This document shows, piece after piece, positions 25,171 to 35,630 of a DNA stretch of 64,000 bases. A program made the position numbers and the translations under genes. Where the stretch lies: assembly GCF_022601975.1 (NCBI RefSeq), contig NZ_JAKVIR010000010.1, positions 103,316 to 167,315 of the forward strand. Reading direction: 5' to 3'. Position 1 is the first letter of the stretch, and every line of letters starts with the position of its first letter. The stretch is from Pontibacter sp. E15-1. Its GTDB lineage: Bacteria > Bacteroidota > Bacteroidia > Cytophagales > Hymenobacteraceae. Below the pieces are notes generated by a model. The model did no database searches. It saw only the letters and a list, made by a program, of their open reading frames with translations, and was not told the DNA's origin.

Positions 25171-26490
25171 ATGCAGAACGACAAAATAGTAGTAGGCTTG
25201 GATATTGGCACAACCAAAGTTTGCGCACTTGTAGGTCGTAAAAACGAGTTTGGCAAGCTGGAGATATTAGGGATGGGAAAGGCTGCCTCAGAAGGGGTAG
25301 TTCGTGGCATAGTAAGCAATATCGACAAAACAGTAGAAGCCATCCGGAAAGCGATTAGACAGGCTGAGGAGCAGTCGGGGATTAACATTGGCGTGGTGAA
25401 CGTGGGCATAGCAGGGCAGCATATCAAGAGCCTGCAGCACAACGGCAGCATCACCCGCCAGGTAACCGACCATGAGATTACAGTGGATGACGTGAACCGC
25501 CTCACCAACGACATGTACCGCCTCGTGACGCCTCCCGGCAGCGAGATCATACATGTGATGCCGCAGGAGTACAAGGTAGACTATGAAGAGGGTATCGTGG
25601 ACCCGGTGGGGATGTCGGGCGTGCGCCTGGAGGGGAACTTCCACATCATCACCGCGCAATCGAATGCCATCAACAACATCAACAAGTGCGTGACGCGCGC
25701 AGGACTGGAAGTGGACCAGTTGATCCTGGAACCCCTGGCCTCCAGCATGTCGGTGCTGAGCGACGAGGAGAAGGAAGCAGGCGTGGCACTGGTGGACATC
25801 GGCGGGGGCACAACGGATTTAGCAATCTTCAAAGACAATATAATTCGCCATACGGCAGTTTTACCTTTTGGAGGAAATATCATAACTTCGGACATTAAAC
25901 AAGGCTGCCTGGTGATGCAAAACCAGGCAGAGCAGTTGAAGGTGAAGTTCGGAAGAGCCATTGCCGATGAGGCCTCTGAGAATGAGATCGTCTCTATCCC
26001 GGGATTGCGCGACCGTACGCCAAAAGAGATATCACTCAAAAACCTGGCCTATATCATCGAAGCCAGGATGGAGGAAATTGTTGAGTTGGTGTATGCGGAA
26101 ATAGTGCGCTCCGGGTATGGAAACAGCCTGGCAGGAGGCATCGTGGTAACGGGAGGGGGCTCCCAGTTACAGAACCTTGTGCAGCTAGTGGAGTACATCA
26201 CAGGGATGGACACACGAATCGGGTATCCGAACGAGCACTTGGGAAGGTCGAAGATCGATGCCGTGAAAAGCCCGATGTATGCGACGAGTGTCGGGTTGGT
26301 GCTGGCCGGCTATCAGCCGCTGGACCAACGCGTGGAGCGGTATTCCGGTGCCGACGAGCAGCCGGTGTACCAGAAGCCGCACACAGAGCCGAAGGGCGCA
26401 ACAGGCGGTGGCAACACGGGCGGAGGAGGCCTGCTTCAGAAACTGAAGGGCTTTTTATCCGACGACATCGACAACAAACAAAGTTATTAA
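25171..26490 (+). CDS. ftsA: Cell division protein FtsA
   Basis: 439 residues from ATG 25171 (a TTG at 25150 inside ftsQ would add seven residues). Actin-like ATPase: phosphate-1 loop VVGLDIGTTKVCALVG (about residue 6), phosphate-2 VDIGGGTTDLAIF (about 205), adenosine loop VVTGGGSQLQNL (about 325). It tethers FtsZ to the membrane; the C-terminal LLQKLKGFLSDD is the amphipathic membrane-targeting helix after a glycine-rich linker. Confidence 0.96.
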   Translation: MQNDKIVVGLDIGTTKVCALVGRKNEFGKLEILGMGKAASEGVVRGIVSNIDKTVEAIRKAIRQAEEQSGINIGVVNVGIAGQHIKSLQHNGSITRQVTDHEITVDDVNRLTNDMYRLVTPPGSEIIHVMPQEYKVDYEEGIVDPVGMSGVRLEGNFHIITAQSNAINNINKCVTRAGLEVDQLILEPLASSMSVLSDEEKEAGVALVDIGGGTTDLAIFKDNIIRHTAVLPFGGNIITSDIKQGCLVMQNQAEQLKVKFGRAIADEASENEIVSIPGLRDRTPKEISLKNLAYIIEARMEEIVELVYAEIVRSGYGNSLAGGIVVTGGGSQLQNLVQLVEYITGMDTRIGYPNEHLGRSKIDAVKSPMYATSVGLVLAGYQPLDQRVERYSGADEQPVYQKPHTEPKGATGGGNTGGGGLLQKLKGFLSDDIDNKQSY

Positions 26491-26515
26491 CCCATTTAGA
26501 GCAGGAGAAATTAGC

Positions 26516-28069
26516 ATGAGTTCAATGTATACGTTTGACTTGCCAGCCAACGGCAAGTCTATCATAAAAGTAATTGGCGTGGGGGGTGGCGGCAGTAATG
26601 CCGTGAACCACATGTATAGCCAAGGCATCAAAGACGTTGAGTTTATCATCTGTAACACCGACGCGCAGGCCCTGAAAAGCAGCAGCGTGCCCAACAAGCT
26701 CGCCATCGGCCAGAACCTGACCGAAGGACTTGGCGCGGGTGCCAACCCCGAGAAGGGCAAGCACGCCGCCCTGGAGAGCAAGGAGGAGATACGCGAGATG
26801 CTGAGCGCCGATACCAAGATGGTCTTTATCACGGCGGGTATGGGCGGTGGAACCGGTACAGGTGCCGCGCCCGTGATTGCCAAGGTAGCCAAAGAACTCG
26901 GCATCCTGACGGTGGGCATCGTTACGGCTCCTTTCGCCTTCGAAGGCAAAAAGAAGAAAACAGCTGCCGAGAACGGGGTGAAGGAACTGAGCGAGAACTG
27001 CGACACGATCCTGGTGATCCTGAACGACAAGCTGCGCGAGATGTTCGGCAACCTGACCATCCGCGAGGCATTCGCCAAGGCCGACAACGTCCTGACAACA
27101 GCGGCAAAGTCTATCGCTGAGATCATCACGGTGACAGCCGAGGTGAACGTGGACTTTGAAGACGTGAAAACAGTAATGAAAGACTCTGGTGCTGCAGTGA
27201 TGGGTTCTGCAACCACAGAGGGCGAGGGCCGTGCCCTGCGTGCCGCCGAAGAGGCGCTTTCATCTCCTTTGCTCAATAACACCGATATCCACGGTGCCCA
27301 AAAAATCCTGCTCTCTATCATGTCTGGCGAGCAGGCCGAACTGGAAATGGATGAGTTGACAGAAATCACAGAGTATATTCAGGATAAAGCTGGCCAGGAG
27401 GCTGAGGTGATCTTCGGGCACGGTATAGACTCTTCGCTTGGGCAGAGCATTCGGGTAACGGTTATCGCAACCGGTTTCGCCAGCGATGCCGAGAGCATCA
27501 TCGAGCCAAAGAAAACGGTCTTTGATCTGGAGAGCCAAAAAAAAATTGAAACAGTAGAGGCCGCTAGGCCGGAGCCTGAGGTAGCCGCGTTTGTGTCGCG
27601 CCCGGTGGCACCGTCGCCTGTTGCGCCAACCACTCCGCCACAGCAGTCGCAAAGCCCGTCTCAGCCAACGTTTGAGCAACCTGCCAGACGCCCTGAGCCA
27701 CATCCAGTGCAGCCGCAGCCAATTGTGTTCGAACTGGATGGGAATGTGCACAACAACGCTGCCTCATCAGGCAAGCAGGACGAAGAAAGCGCCGACACGC
27801 GTGAGCGCGAGGCTACCCGACGCCAGTCCGAAGACCGAGAAGTGATGAAGCGGCACGCAGAAGAGCGCCGTGAGCGCTTGCGCATGCTCAGCTCTGAGAT
27901 AACGTCTGAGGCAATCAAGGAAAAGCTGGACACGCCTGCTTACCTGCGTCGCAATGTGGCCCTGGATCGGGTGTCCCATTCGTCAGAGCGCAACATTTCC
28001 CGTTTCAACCTCAACGACGATAACGAGATATTAGGTGATAATCGTTTTCTACACGATAATGTAGACTAG
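26516..28069 (+). CDS. ftsZ: Cell division GTPase FtsZ
   Basis: 517 residues. The tubulin signature GGGTGTGAAPVIAK is at about residue 105, preceded by the N-terminal GVGGGGSNAVNHM. After the conserved core (to about residue 330) there is a long proline- and glutamine-rich linker (about 345-415), a charged helical stretch rich in E and R (about 420-460), and a short conserved tail. FtsZ polymerises into the division ring. The extended linker is longer than in E. coli (383 residues in total) but usual for Bacteroidota. It is the last gene of the operon. Confidence 0.97.
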   Translation: MSSMYTFDLPANGKSIIKVIGVGGGGSNAVNHMYSQGIKDVEFIICNTDAQALKSSSVPNKLAIGQNLTEGLGAGANPEKGKHAALESKEEIREMLSADTKMVFITAGMGGGTGTGAAPVIAKVAKELGILTVGIVTAPFAFEGKKKKTAAENGVKELSENCDTILVILNDKLREMFGNLTIREAFAKADNVLTTAAKSIAEIITVTAEVNVDFEDVKTVMKDSGAAVMGSATTEGEGRALRAAEEALSSPLLNNTDIHGAQKILLSIMSGEQAELEMDELTEITEYIQDKAGQEAEVIFGHGIDSSLGQSIRVTVIATGFASDAESIIEPKKTVFDLESQKKIETVEAARPEPEVAAFVSRPVAPSPVAPTTPPQQSQSPSQPTFEQPARRPEPHPVQPQPIVFELDGNVHNNAASSGKQDEESADTREREATRRQSEDREVMKRHAEERRERLRMLSSEITSEAIKEKLDTPAYLRRNVALDRVSHSSERNISRFNLNDDNEILGDNRFLHDNVD

Positions 28070-28079
28070 TGCTTTGCCA

Positions 28080-28112
28080 AATTAAAAATTAGAAATTAAG
28101 AATTAGAAATGA
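28080..28112. repeat. AT-rich repeat, single arm (copy 2)
   Basis: AATTAAAAATTAGAAATTA followed by AGAATTAGAAATG matches one arm of the elements at 451-545 and 29913-30008. The opposite arm is missing here. Confidence 0.5.
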
Positions 28113-28206
28113 GGTATAAAAGCCGTTCTATTCATAATAAAAGCAAACGCTAATTCTGGTAATCAAATTGGTCGAGTACTAATCAGAAAAAAGCTTAACG
28201 GTATAA

Positions 28207-28239
28207 AAAAGCGCCTGCACACATTGTGCAGGCGCTTTT
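28207..28239. terminator. Bidirectional rho-independent terminator after ftsZ
   Basis: A perfect 15-base stem, AAAAGCGCCTGCACA (28207-28221) with TGTGCAGGCGCTTTT (28225-28239), and a 3-base loop. T-rich sequence follows on the plus strand and an A run precedes it, so it should work for ftsZ and for the minus-strand reductase gene. Confidence 0.9.
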
Positions 28240-28446
28240 GCTTTTAACCTATACCCAAACCTATCCCTCTCTCATACCATTGCCAAATATATAGTACACA
28301 TTCGAAAGGGATAGTGCGGTAGTAGCAAACAATAGCCTACCCTTGCCTCTTCCAAGAAGGGAATTTTAATTGCTTATAAATGAGTGTTAAGCGTGATTAT
28401 CTATTGGTATCAAGTATACATTATGCACTAATCAGCTGAAAATAGT

Positions 28447-28971
28447 CTAAAACTGAATAAGCTGCGCGACATGTTGCTCCAGCAGCTCGTTATACAGCTC
28501 ATTTGTGATCAGTTTCCCGTCGAAGTTTTGCTCTATGTGGGCGAGTTTCAGCTTGGTGGCCATAATGTGCATCCCTAGGTAGTTCAGGATATCCGTGAGG
28601 TGACTCAGGGCGAGGCCGCTGCCCTGCATGCCCGACGACAGCCCGATCAAAGCCCCCTTCTTGTTCTGGAAAGGGCAGGGGTAGCTCAGCGCGTCTATAA
28701 AAGCCTTCAGCACACCCGGGAAGGAAGAGTTATACTCGGGCACCACAAACACGAACTTGTCTCCTGATGTGATAAGTTCGGTGAGCCTATTGAACTGCTC
28801 GTTCTGGCCACAATTCGCATACATCGCTGAGACAATAAAATCATCTGGTAGCTCGGTCAGGTCGAGTATCTGGTATGGTTCTCCCTTTGCTTCGAGCAGG
28901 GTGGCATATAAATCTACGATTGCTCTGGACCTGGAGGCGGTTCTGTTTGTGCCTGATATCAGTGTGATCAT
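28447..28971 (-). CDS. NADPH-dependent FMN reductase family flavoprotein
   Basis: 174 residues when started at the inner methionine (28971), which places MITLISGTNRTASRSR, the flavodoxin-like phosphate-binding loop, at the N-terminus; the longer frame to 29013 adds 14 non-family residues. A second flavin-contact region reads VVPEYNSSFPGVLKAFIDAL (about residue 76). Such enzymes reduce FMN or azo and quinone compounds using NAD(P)H in the cytoplasm. The physiological substrate cannot be read from sequence. Confidence 0.85.
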   Translation of the reverse strand: MITLISGTNRTASRSRAIVDLYATLLEAKGEPYQILDLTELPDDFIVSAMYANCGQNEQFNRLTELITSGDKFVFVVPEYNSSFPGVLKAFIDALSYPCPFQNKKGALIGLSSGMQGSGLALSHLTDILNYLGMHIMATKLKLAHIEQNFDGKLITNELYNELLEQHVAQLIQF

Positions 28972-29067
28972 GATTACTGGTTTTTCTTCATCTTTAACAG
29001 CCTGAAGCACCAATGGTTCAGCGGCATTAGGTCGGGTCAGGGAGGCGTATGTATGGGTATAAAAAAC

Positions 29068-29103
29068 AAAAGGGCGAGTGCAGTTCCCTGCACTCGCCCT
29101 TTC
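29068..29103 (-). terminator. Terminator of the sdhCAB operon
   Basis: A near-perfect stem, AAAGGGCGAGTGCAG with CTGCACTCGCCCTTT around a TTCC-like loop. On the minus strand a T-rich tail follows the stem. It lies just after the sdhB stop. Confidence 0.8.
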
Positions 29104-29120
29104 CTATGCTAAAGCATGGC

Positions 29121-29906
29121 TTATGCTAGGTTCTCGGAGGTTGCTTTGGCTGAGATAAACTCTCTTCGCATCATGTTGATGTTCTCGAGCGAGATACCCA
29201 CCGGGCACTCGGCGGCACAAGCCCCAGTGTTGGTGCAGGACCCAAACCCTTCGATATCCATCTGGGCCACCATATTCTCCACACGGGTTTTGCGCTCTGT
29301 CTTGCCCTGCGGCAACATAGACATCTGGGAAACCTTGGCACTGACAAACAGTATGGCCGACGCGTTTTTACAGGCGGCCACACAGGCGCCGCACCCGATA
29401 CAGGTTGCCGCATCAAACGCTTTGTCTGCGATAATTTTCGGGATCGGAATCTCGTTGGCATCTGGCACGCCACCCGTGTTCACGGATATATAACCGCCCG
29501 CCTGCTGGATACGGTCAAAGGCCGAGCGGTCTACCACCAGATCCTTGTGCACCGGGAAGGCGGCTGCTCTCCATGGCTCGATGGTGATGGTGTCGCCGTC
29601 ATTGAAGTGGCGCATGTGCAACTGGCAGGTGGTGGTGCCACGCTCCGGGCCATGCGCACGGCCGTTGATGAACAGACTGCACATGCCACAGATACCCTCA
29701 CGGCAATCATGGTCAAACGCGATAGGCTCTTCGCCGCGTACGCTCAGATCGTCGTTCAGCACATCCAGCATCTCCAGAAACGACATATCCGGGGATATGC
29801 CTTTCATAGGATATGTTACCAGCTGACCTGCGGTCTCTCTATTTTTTTGGCGCCAAACCTTTAGAGTCAGGTCCATCGGTTTAGCATTTGGATTGCTTCC
29901 AGCCAT
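29121..29906 (-). CDS. sdhB: Succinate dehydrogenase iron-sulfur subunit SdhB
   Basis: 261 residues. The cysteine clusters are in order: CREGICGMC for [2Fe-2S] (about residue 68), [11 protein letters not shown] (about 168) and [14 protein letters not shown] (about 223) for the [4Fe-4S] and [3Fe-4S] centres. It carries electrons from the flavin of SdhA to the quinone site in SdhC. It is the third gene of sdhCAB, separated from sdhA by a hairpin-forming AT-rich repeat. Confidence 0.96.
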   Translation of the reverse strand: MAGSNPNAKPMDLTLKVWRQKNRETAGQLVTYPMKGISPDMSFLEMLDVLNDDLSVRGEEPIAFDHDCREGICGMCSLFINGRAHGPERGTTTCQLHMRHFNDGDTITIEPWRAAAFPVHKDLVVDRSAFDRIQQAGGYISVNTGGVPDANEIPIPKIIADKAFDAATCIGCGACVAACKNASAILFVSAKVSQMSMLPQGKTERKTRVENMVAQMDIEGFGSCTNTGACAAECPVGISLENINMMRREFISAKATSENLA

Positions 29907-29912
29907 TTCTTT

Positions 29913-30008
29913 TAAATTACGAATTATGAATTACGCATTACGAATTAGTTAAAGGAGCACTACATACTCAACATTCATTTCTAATTCATAATCTCTAATT
30001 TTTAATTT
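29913..30008. repeat. AT-rich inverted repeat element, copy 3
   Basis: The left half contains ATTACGAATTATGAATTACG and the right half CTAATTCATAATCTCTAATT followed by TTTAATTT. It fills the spacer between sdhA and sdhB, the same intra-operon position as copy 1 between paaA and paaB. Confidence 0.55.
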
Positions 30009-30009
30009 A

Positions 30010-31944
30010 CTATTTGTAGCTGCGTTGTGTCAGCTTCACGTTCTCGAACTCCAGGTCTTCCTTGTGCAGGATCGCCTCGTTGCCAACACCCGTAAACTCC
30101 CAGGCCGCCACGTACGCATAGTTCTCATCGTCGCGCAGGGCCTCGTTCTCTGGTGTTTGCGACTCCTCGCGGAAGTGGCCGCCACACGACTCGTTTCTGT
30201 TCAGGGCATCGTCCACCATCAACTCGCCCAGCTCGAAGAAGTCAGCCACGCGGTTTGCGCGCTCCAGTGTCTGGTTTAGCTCTTCACCCACGCCGGTCAC
30301 CTTCACGTTGCGCCAGAACTCGTCGCGCAGCTTGCGGATTTCCTGTTTGGCATGCGTCAGGCCTTCCGCGTTGCGGGCCATACCACAGTAGTCCCACATA
30401 ATCAAGCCAAGCTCCTTGTGGAATTCGTCTACGGTGCGGGTTCCGTTGATGGAAAGCAGTTTGTTGTTTTTAGCGGCAACGGCCTGCTCTGCCTCCAGGA
30501 AGGCAGGGTGATTTGTCGGCACTTTGTCTGAAGGCATCTTTGCCAGGTAGTCGCCGATGGTGTAGGGCAGCACGAAGTATCCGTCTGCCAGCCCCTGCAT
30601 CAGAGCCGAGGCACCGAGTCGGTTTGCACCGTGGTCAGAGAAGTTGCACTCGCCGGCGGCATACAAGCCAGGCACGGTGGTCATCAGGTTATAGTCCACC
30701 CAAAGCCCGCCCATGGTATAGTGCACGGCAGGGTAGATGCGCATTGGTCGTGCGTATGGGTTTTCGTCCGTGATTTTGGCATACATCTCGAAGAGGTTGC
30801 CATACTTGGCTGCGATAGCCGGCTGTCCTTCGCGCTTGATCGCGTCGGCGAAGTCGAGGTATACCGCCAGTCCGGAAGAACCCACGCCACGGCCTTCGTC
30901 GCATACCAGCTTGGCGTTGCGGGAGGCCACGTCGCGCGGCACCAGGTTACCGAAGGCAGGGTACTTTCGCTCCAGGTAATAGTCGCGGTCTTCCTCTGCG
31001 ATGTCGTTCACCGTGATCTCGCCTTTGCGCAAGCGCTGCGCGATCTCCACTGTCTTCGGCACCCAAACGCGGCCGTCGTTTCGCAGCGACTCCGACATCA
31101 GGGTCAGCTTAGACTGGTACTCGCCGGAAACCGGGATGCAGGTCGGGTGGATCTGGGTGAAGCAAGGGTTCGCGAACAGGGCACCTTTCTTGTGCGCGCG
31201 CCAGGCCGCCGTAACATTGGAGCCCATGGCGTTGGTAGAAAGGAAGAACACGTTGCCATACCCTCCTGTGGCCAATACCACCGCGTGTGCGCTGTGCGAC
31301 TCGATCTGGCCAGTGATGAGGTTACGCACGACGATACCGCGCGCTTTGCCATCTACCACTACCAGGTCCAGCATCTCGGTGCGCGGGAACATCTTCACTT
31401 TGCCGTAGGCGATCTGGCGGTTCAGGGCAGAGTAAGCACCCAGTAACAACTGCTGTCCGGTCTGGCCGCGGGCGTAGAACGTACGCGATACCTGCGCGCC
31501 ACCAAACGAGCGGTTTGCCAATAGCCCGCCATAGTCGCGGGCGAAAGGCACACCCTGCGCCACGCACTGGTCGATGATGTTCACAGACACCTGCGCGAGC
31601 CGGTACACGTTCGCCTCGCGGGAGCGGTAGTCGCCGCCTTTCACGGTGTCATAAAAGAGACGGAAAACAGAGTCGCCGTCGTTCTGATAGTTTTTGGCGG
31701 CATTTATACCTCCCTGCGCGGCAATGGAGTGCGCGCGCCGCGGGGAGTCCTGAAAGCAGAACGCCTTCACGTTGTAGCCAAGCTCGCCAAGCGTGGCGGC
31801 GGCCGAGGCTCCGGCCAGTCCGGTGCCCACCACTATTATTTCGTATTTACGCTTGTTGGCCGGGTTCACCAGCTTCACATCAAATTTATGCTTGTCCCAC
31901 TTTTCAGCTATAGGGCCTTCCGGGATTTTGGAATCTAATATCAT
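30010..31944 (-). CDS. sdhA: Succinate dehydrogenase flavoprotein subunit SdhA
   Basis: 644 residues, the length of the Bacteroidota/epsilon-type flavoproteins. The FAD-binding loop is [19 protein letters not shown] (about residue 38), followed by [17 protein letters not shown] (about 70), whose histidine is the covalent FAD attachment site in the family. [12 protein letters not shown] and [12 protein letters not shown] mark the substrate site. It oxidises succinate to fumarate in the TCA cycle on the cytoplasmic face of the membrane. Confidence 0.96.
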   Translation of the reverse strand: MILDSKIPEGPIAEKWDKHKFDVKLVNPANKRKYEIIVVGTGLAGASAAATLGELGYNVKAFCFQDSPRRAHSIAAQGGINAAKNYQNDGDSVFRLFYDTVKGGDYRSREANVYRLAQVSVNIIDQCVAQGVPFARDYGGLLANRSFGGAQVSRTFYARGQTGQQLLLGAYSALNRQIAYGKVKMFPRTEMLDLVVVDGKARGIVVRNLITGQIESHSAHAVVLATGGYGNVFFLSTNAMGSNVTAAWRAHKKGALFANPCFTQIHPTCIPVSGEYQSKLTLMSESLRNDGRVWVPKTVEIAQRLRKGEITVNDIAEEDRDYYLERKYPAFGNLVPRDVASRNAKLVCDEGRGVGSSGLAVYLDFADAIKREGQPAIAAKYGNLFEMYAKITDENPYARPMRIYPAVHYTMGGLWVDYNLMTTVPGLYAAGECNFSDHGANRLGASALMQGLADGYFVLPYTIGDYLAKMPSDKVPTNHPAFLEAEQAVAAKNNKLLSINGTRTVDEFHKELGLIMWDYCGMARNAEGLTHAKQEIRKLRDEFWRNVKVTGVGEELNQTLERANRVADFFELGELMVDDALNRNESCGGHFREESQTPENEALRDDENYAYVAAWEFTGVGNEAILHKEDLEFENVKLTQRSYK

Positions 31945-31966
31945 AGCAACTATATCGAGTTAGTTA

Positions 31967-32650
31967 TTATCTAAAGAAGAAGAAGAAGTATAGCGGGATG
32001 ATGGCGAAGCCGAAGCACACAATCACGGAGAAAGCGTAACCGAACATCTGGATAAAAGGCGTATACTTCTTATGGTCGAGGCCCAGGGTCTGGAAGGCGC
32101 TCTGGAAACCGTGGATCAGGTGATAGGCAAGCGCGAACATGGCCACCACGTAAATTGCCACGTACCACCATACCTGAAACGATTCCACAACCCGCAGGTA
32201 TAAGTTCTCATACTCCACGTCGTCGATCACGACACCCTCCAGGCCACCGAAACGGGCAGGCACGAAGAAATTCCACAGGTGAATGATCAGGAACACGAGG
32301 ATGACAGTGCCGAGCAGGCCCATGTTGCGCGAAGACCAGGTGCTGTTTTGCTCGGGGTGGTTGTTGGCGTAGCCGATCGGGCGGGCAGCCTTGTTGCGGC
32401 GCGTCAGCACCAGCGCATCGTATATATGGAAGGCAAAGCCAGCCAGAAGCACGAATTCCATGGTGCGGATAATCGGGTTGGTGCCCATGAAGCGGGAGTA
32501 GATGTTGAAGGCTTCCCCGCCGTCGTTGTTAAAGAGCTGAAGGTTACCAATGAGGTGTACTACCAGGAAAGAGCACAGAAAAAGGCCCGTGATCGACATC
32601 ACGATCTTGCGCCCCATCGTACTGGAAAACGTTTTAGTAAACCAATTCAT
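31967..32650 (-). CDS. sdhC: Succinate dehydrogenase cytochrome b subunit SdhC (single-subunit, dihaem type)
   Basis: 227 residues with five hydrophobic spans. Histidines inside the spans (VVHLIGN about 47, FAFHIYD about 93, IIHLWNF about 143, AYHLIHG about 182) fit the four axial ligands of a dihaem type B succinate:menaquinone oxidoreductase. One cytochrome subunit anchors SdhA and SdhB, so no sdhD is expected. It is the first gene of the operon, directly behind the promoter at 32692-32722. Confidence 0.93.
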   Translation of the reverse strand: MNWFTKTFSSTMGRKIVMSITGLFLCSFLVVHLIGNLQLFNNDGGEAFNIYSRFMGTNPIIRTMEFVLLAGFAFHIYDALVLTRRNKAARPIGYANNHPEQNSTWSSRNMGLLGTVILVFLIIHLWNFFVPARFGGLEGVVIDDVEYENLYLRVVESFQVWWYVAIYVVAMFALAYHLIHGFQSAFQTLGLDHKKYTPFIQMFGYAFSVIVCFGFAIIPLYFFFFFR

Positions 32651-32691
32651 CTGTATTAGTTATGGGTTAAGTTGACAAGCTTTTTAATTCT

Positions 32692-32722
32692 CAAAGGTAC
32701 ATGAGGACCCTATATAAACCAA
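32692..32722 (-). promoter_or_regulatory. sdhCAB promoter
   Basis: On the minus strand: TTG (32722-32720), a 20-base spacer, TACCTTTG (32699-32692), a perfect -7 box. The sdhC start codon lies 41 bases downstream. Confidence 0.75.
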
Positions 32723-32873
32723 TATTAATATCATATTTTGAATCAATCTAAATTGCTACGCGTACCACAAAGTGCTACTATAAAGTAACCTACTAAACTT
32801 CTATTTGTTGATAATAAAATCAAAAATCGGGAGTTTTAATTAAGACCTATATTTACCGCAAAACCCAAGTTGT

Positions 32874-35630
32874 ATGCCAGAGAGTTTACGCGTAAGGTAT
32901 TTGCTGCGCGGCAGTCTGTTGTTTCTGCTGTTCTTGGTGTGGGGCTGTTTTGCCGAAGTGCAGGCCACACACATACGGGCAGGAGACATTACCGCACAGC
33001 GAGACACCACCCCCAACCCCAACCCGCGCCGCTTCTTCTTCACAATGATTATTTATACCGACCACGCGTCCAACGCCGAGGACCCCATCGTGTTCATGAA
33101 CATGGGCGGAGGGGTGATCCTGGAGGTGGCGCGCGGGCCCGTGACAGACATCGGCAACGATGTGGACCGCGAGGAATACAAGTGGGAGTATACCTTCCCG
33201 ACAGACGGCACGCACCGGGTGTCCTGGGTTGGGGTAAACCGTAACAACGACATCCTGAACATGGCGCCGCCCTCTGACCAGCGCTCGTTTTACATCGAGA
33301 CGGTCATCAACATCAACGCGCTGCGGGGCTTCAACAGCACACCCGTCCTGACGGTGGCACCGATAGATATTGCCGCCGTGGGTCGCAAGTTTGTGCACAA
33401 CCCCGGTGCCTACGATGCCGACGGCGACAGCCTCTCTTTCAAACTGATCGTGCCCCGCTACGAGGACGCCCAGGGGCGCATTACCGTAGTGCCGGGCTAC
33501 AGCCTGCCGCACCTCACCTTCCGGAACGCCAATTGCACCACCTCCGACGGCTCTGGCCCCGCCACCCTGACACTGGACCGCCTGACGGGCCAGCTCACCT
33601 GGGACTCGCCCTGCGTGAAAGGGGAGTATAATGTGGCCTTTGTGGTGGAGGAATGGCGCGTGTCTGCCAATGGAGGCGCTGTGAAGCTCGGGGAAGTGGT
33701 GCGCGACATGCAGATTCTGGTGAAGGAAACACCTAACCGCCCGCCCGTGCTGGTGCCGCGCGACACCTGTATTGTGGCCGGCACACTGCTGCGCGGCACG
33801 GTGGTCGCCACAGACCCCGACAACGACCTGATCAATATCACAGTGGCTGGCTCGGGTATCGTGCCCCCGGCCACTTTCTCACAGACTGTTAACGCCCCCG
33901 GACAGGCGGCTGGCCTGCTCTCGTGGCAGACCAAATGCAACGATGTGCGGGAACGCCCTTACCAGGTGATCTTCCGGGCGGAAGACGTGCGGCCACCCGG
34001 CGAGACGCGTCTGACCGACCTGCAACCCTGGAACATCACGGTAGTGGGGCCTCCTCCACAGAACCTAGCCGCCAATGAGGCCTCGCAGGGGACCGTGGCC
34101 GTTACCTGGGACCCCTACACCTGCACCAATGCCACCACCATGCGTGTGTATCGGCGCGAGGGGCCTTCGGGCTTCGTGCCAGGCCCATGCGAAACCGGCG
34201 TGCCAGCCTCCACAGGCTATGTGCTGATCGGGGAGGTGCCGGCCGGCTCAACGAGGTTTGACGACAACACCGTGCAGGCAGGTGTGGAGTATTGCTATAT
34301 CATCTATGCCGTGTTCCCTTCTCCGGGCCGGGGCGAGAGCCTTGCCTCCAACGAGGCCTGTATCGGCGTAGACCAGGACATCCCATACCTCACCAACGTG
34401 ACGGTAGACCAAACCGATGCCACAACCGGGCAGATCACAGTGAAGTGGACGCAGCCAGAGGTAAACTCACCCGCCGAGGTGCTGGAGTACCGACTGTCGC
34501 GCAAAGTAGGGCAGGGCACTGGCACAGACTTCGTGGAAGTGTCCCGAAGCCGCCGATTAACCGATACCACCTTTGTGGACACGGGCCTGAACACGCTGGA
34601 GCAAAGCTATAGGTATAAACTGGATCTTTACCAGGTGCCGGCATCCGGCGGCGGACAGCCTACCGAGGTGCGGGCCACCACCGAAGCCTCAAGCGTGCGG
34701 CTGGAGGTATCGCCTGCCGCAGACGATGCCCTGGCATTTGTGCTGGCCTGGACATACCAGGTGCCCTGGGACAACAGCACCCTGCCCGACCGCATTTTCA
34801 GGCGTGAGGCAAACGGTGCGCTGGAACTGCTCGATAGCGTGACGGGCAGTACGACAGGCGGCACCTATACCGACAACAGCAACACCCTGCAGCGAGGCGT
34901 AGACTACTGTTATGTGGTCGAGACAGCCGGCGCCTACACGGTGGTCGGGTTGCCTTCGCCGCTGCTGAACAAAAGCCAGGAGGCCTGTGCCCAGCTTCCG
35001 CTGGAGATATGTGCCCCTGAACTGAGCATCGACCCGCTGGACTGTGCCGCCTTTACCCGCTCGCCACAGTTGCCGCCATACCAGAACGTACTGACCTGGG
35101 TGCCGCAGATTACCGGAAACTGCACCGATCAGATTGACTTTTACACGGTATACTTCCGGACCAGCCTCGAAGGCGAATACACCATGCTTGGCACCACCGA
35201 GGAAACCACCTTCACGCATTCCGGGCTCGAGTCGTTTGCGGGCTGCTACGTGGTGACGGCCACGGATACCGCCGGGCGCGAGAGCGTCTTCAGCAACGAG
35301 GTGTGCAAAGACAACTGTATCTTCTTCAAGCTTCCGAACATCATTACCCCCAACGGCGATAACAGGAACGATGTGTTCCGGCCAGAGCCAGGAACCGCCT
35401 TTATCCGCAGCATGAAGTTTAAGGTGTTTAACCGATGGGGCGTGAAGGTGTATGAACGCAACGCGCAAAGCGGCGGCGATGCCCTTTACATCAACTGGGG
35501 CGGGGTAGACAACGACGGCAACCGACTTACGGACGGCACTTATTACTATGAAGCCGAAGTAGAATTCCATACCCTGGACCCAAGCAAGGCGAAGGCCACC
35601 TACAAGGGTTGGGTTGAGATTGTGAGGTAA
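32874..35630 (+). CDS. Secreted fibronectin-type protein with gliding-motility/T9SS C-terminal domain
   Basis: 918 residues. A signal peptide (hydrophobic residues 13-27, cleavage near VQA-TH) is followed by an N-terminal region starting ATHIRAGDITAQ (seen in many large Bacteroidota surface proteins), several fibronectin type III-like repeats (about 385-810) and the C-terminal gliding-motility-associated domain (about 830-918) with ITPNGDNRNDVF and FNRWG. That domain is the type B sorting signal for export across the outer membrane by the type IX secretion system. It is probably cell-surface or secreted; a binding or adhesion role is inference, as no catalytic domain is seen. Confidence 0.88.
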   Translation: MPESLRVRYLLRGSLLFLLFLVWGCFAEVQATHIRAGDITAQRDTTPNPNPRRFFFTMIIYTDHASNAEDPIVFMNMGGGVILEVARGPVTDIGNDVDREEYKWEYTFPTDGTHRVSWVGVNRNNDILNMAPPSDQRSFYIETVININALRGFNSTPVLTVAPIDIAAVGRKFVHNPGAYDADGDSLSFKLIVPRYEDAQGRITVVPGYSLPHLTFRNANCTTSDGSGPATLTLDRLTGQLTWDSPCVKGEYNVAFVVEEWRVSANGGAVKLGEVVRDMQILVKETPNRPPVLVPRDTCIVAGTLLRGTVVATDPDNDLINITVAGSGIVPPATFSQTVNAPGQAAGLLSWQTKCNDVRERPYQVIFRAEDVRPPGETRLTDLQPWNITVVGPPPQNLAANEASQGTVAVTWDPYTCTNATTMRVYRREGPSGFVPGPCETGVPASTGYVLIGEVPAGSTRFDDNTVQAGVEYCYIIYAVFPSPGRGESLASNEACIGVDQDIPYLTNVTVDQTDATTGQITVKWTQPEVNSPAEVLEYRLSRKVGQGTGTDFVEVSRSRRLTDTTFVDTGLNTLEQSYRYKLDLYQVPASGGGQPTEVRATTEASSVRLEVSPAADDALAFVLAWTYQVPWDNSTLPDRIFRREANGALELLDSVTGSTTGGTYTDNSNTLQRGVDYCYVVETAGAYTVVGLPSPLLNKSQEACAQLPLEICAPELSIDPLDCAAFTRSPQLPPYQNVLTWVPQITGNCTDQIDFYTVYFRTSLEGEYTMLGTTEETTFTHSGLESFAGCYVVTATDTAGRESVFSNEVCKDNCIFFKLPNIITPNGDNRNDVFRPEPGTAFIRSMKFKVFNRWGVKVYERNAQSGGDALYINWGGVDNDGNRLTDGTYYYEAEVEFHTLDPSKAKATYKGWVEIVR

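Larger units (their letters stand above)
28070..28446. other. Convergent intergenic region after ftsZ
   Basis: About 377 bases between two converging genes. It holds one arm of the AT-rich repeat (28080-28112), two GGTATAAA octamers (about 28112 and 28200) and a strong bidirectional terminator (28207-28239). I see no gene in the remaining 200 bases, which are AT-rich. Confidence 0.6.
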
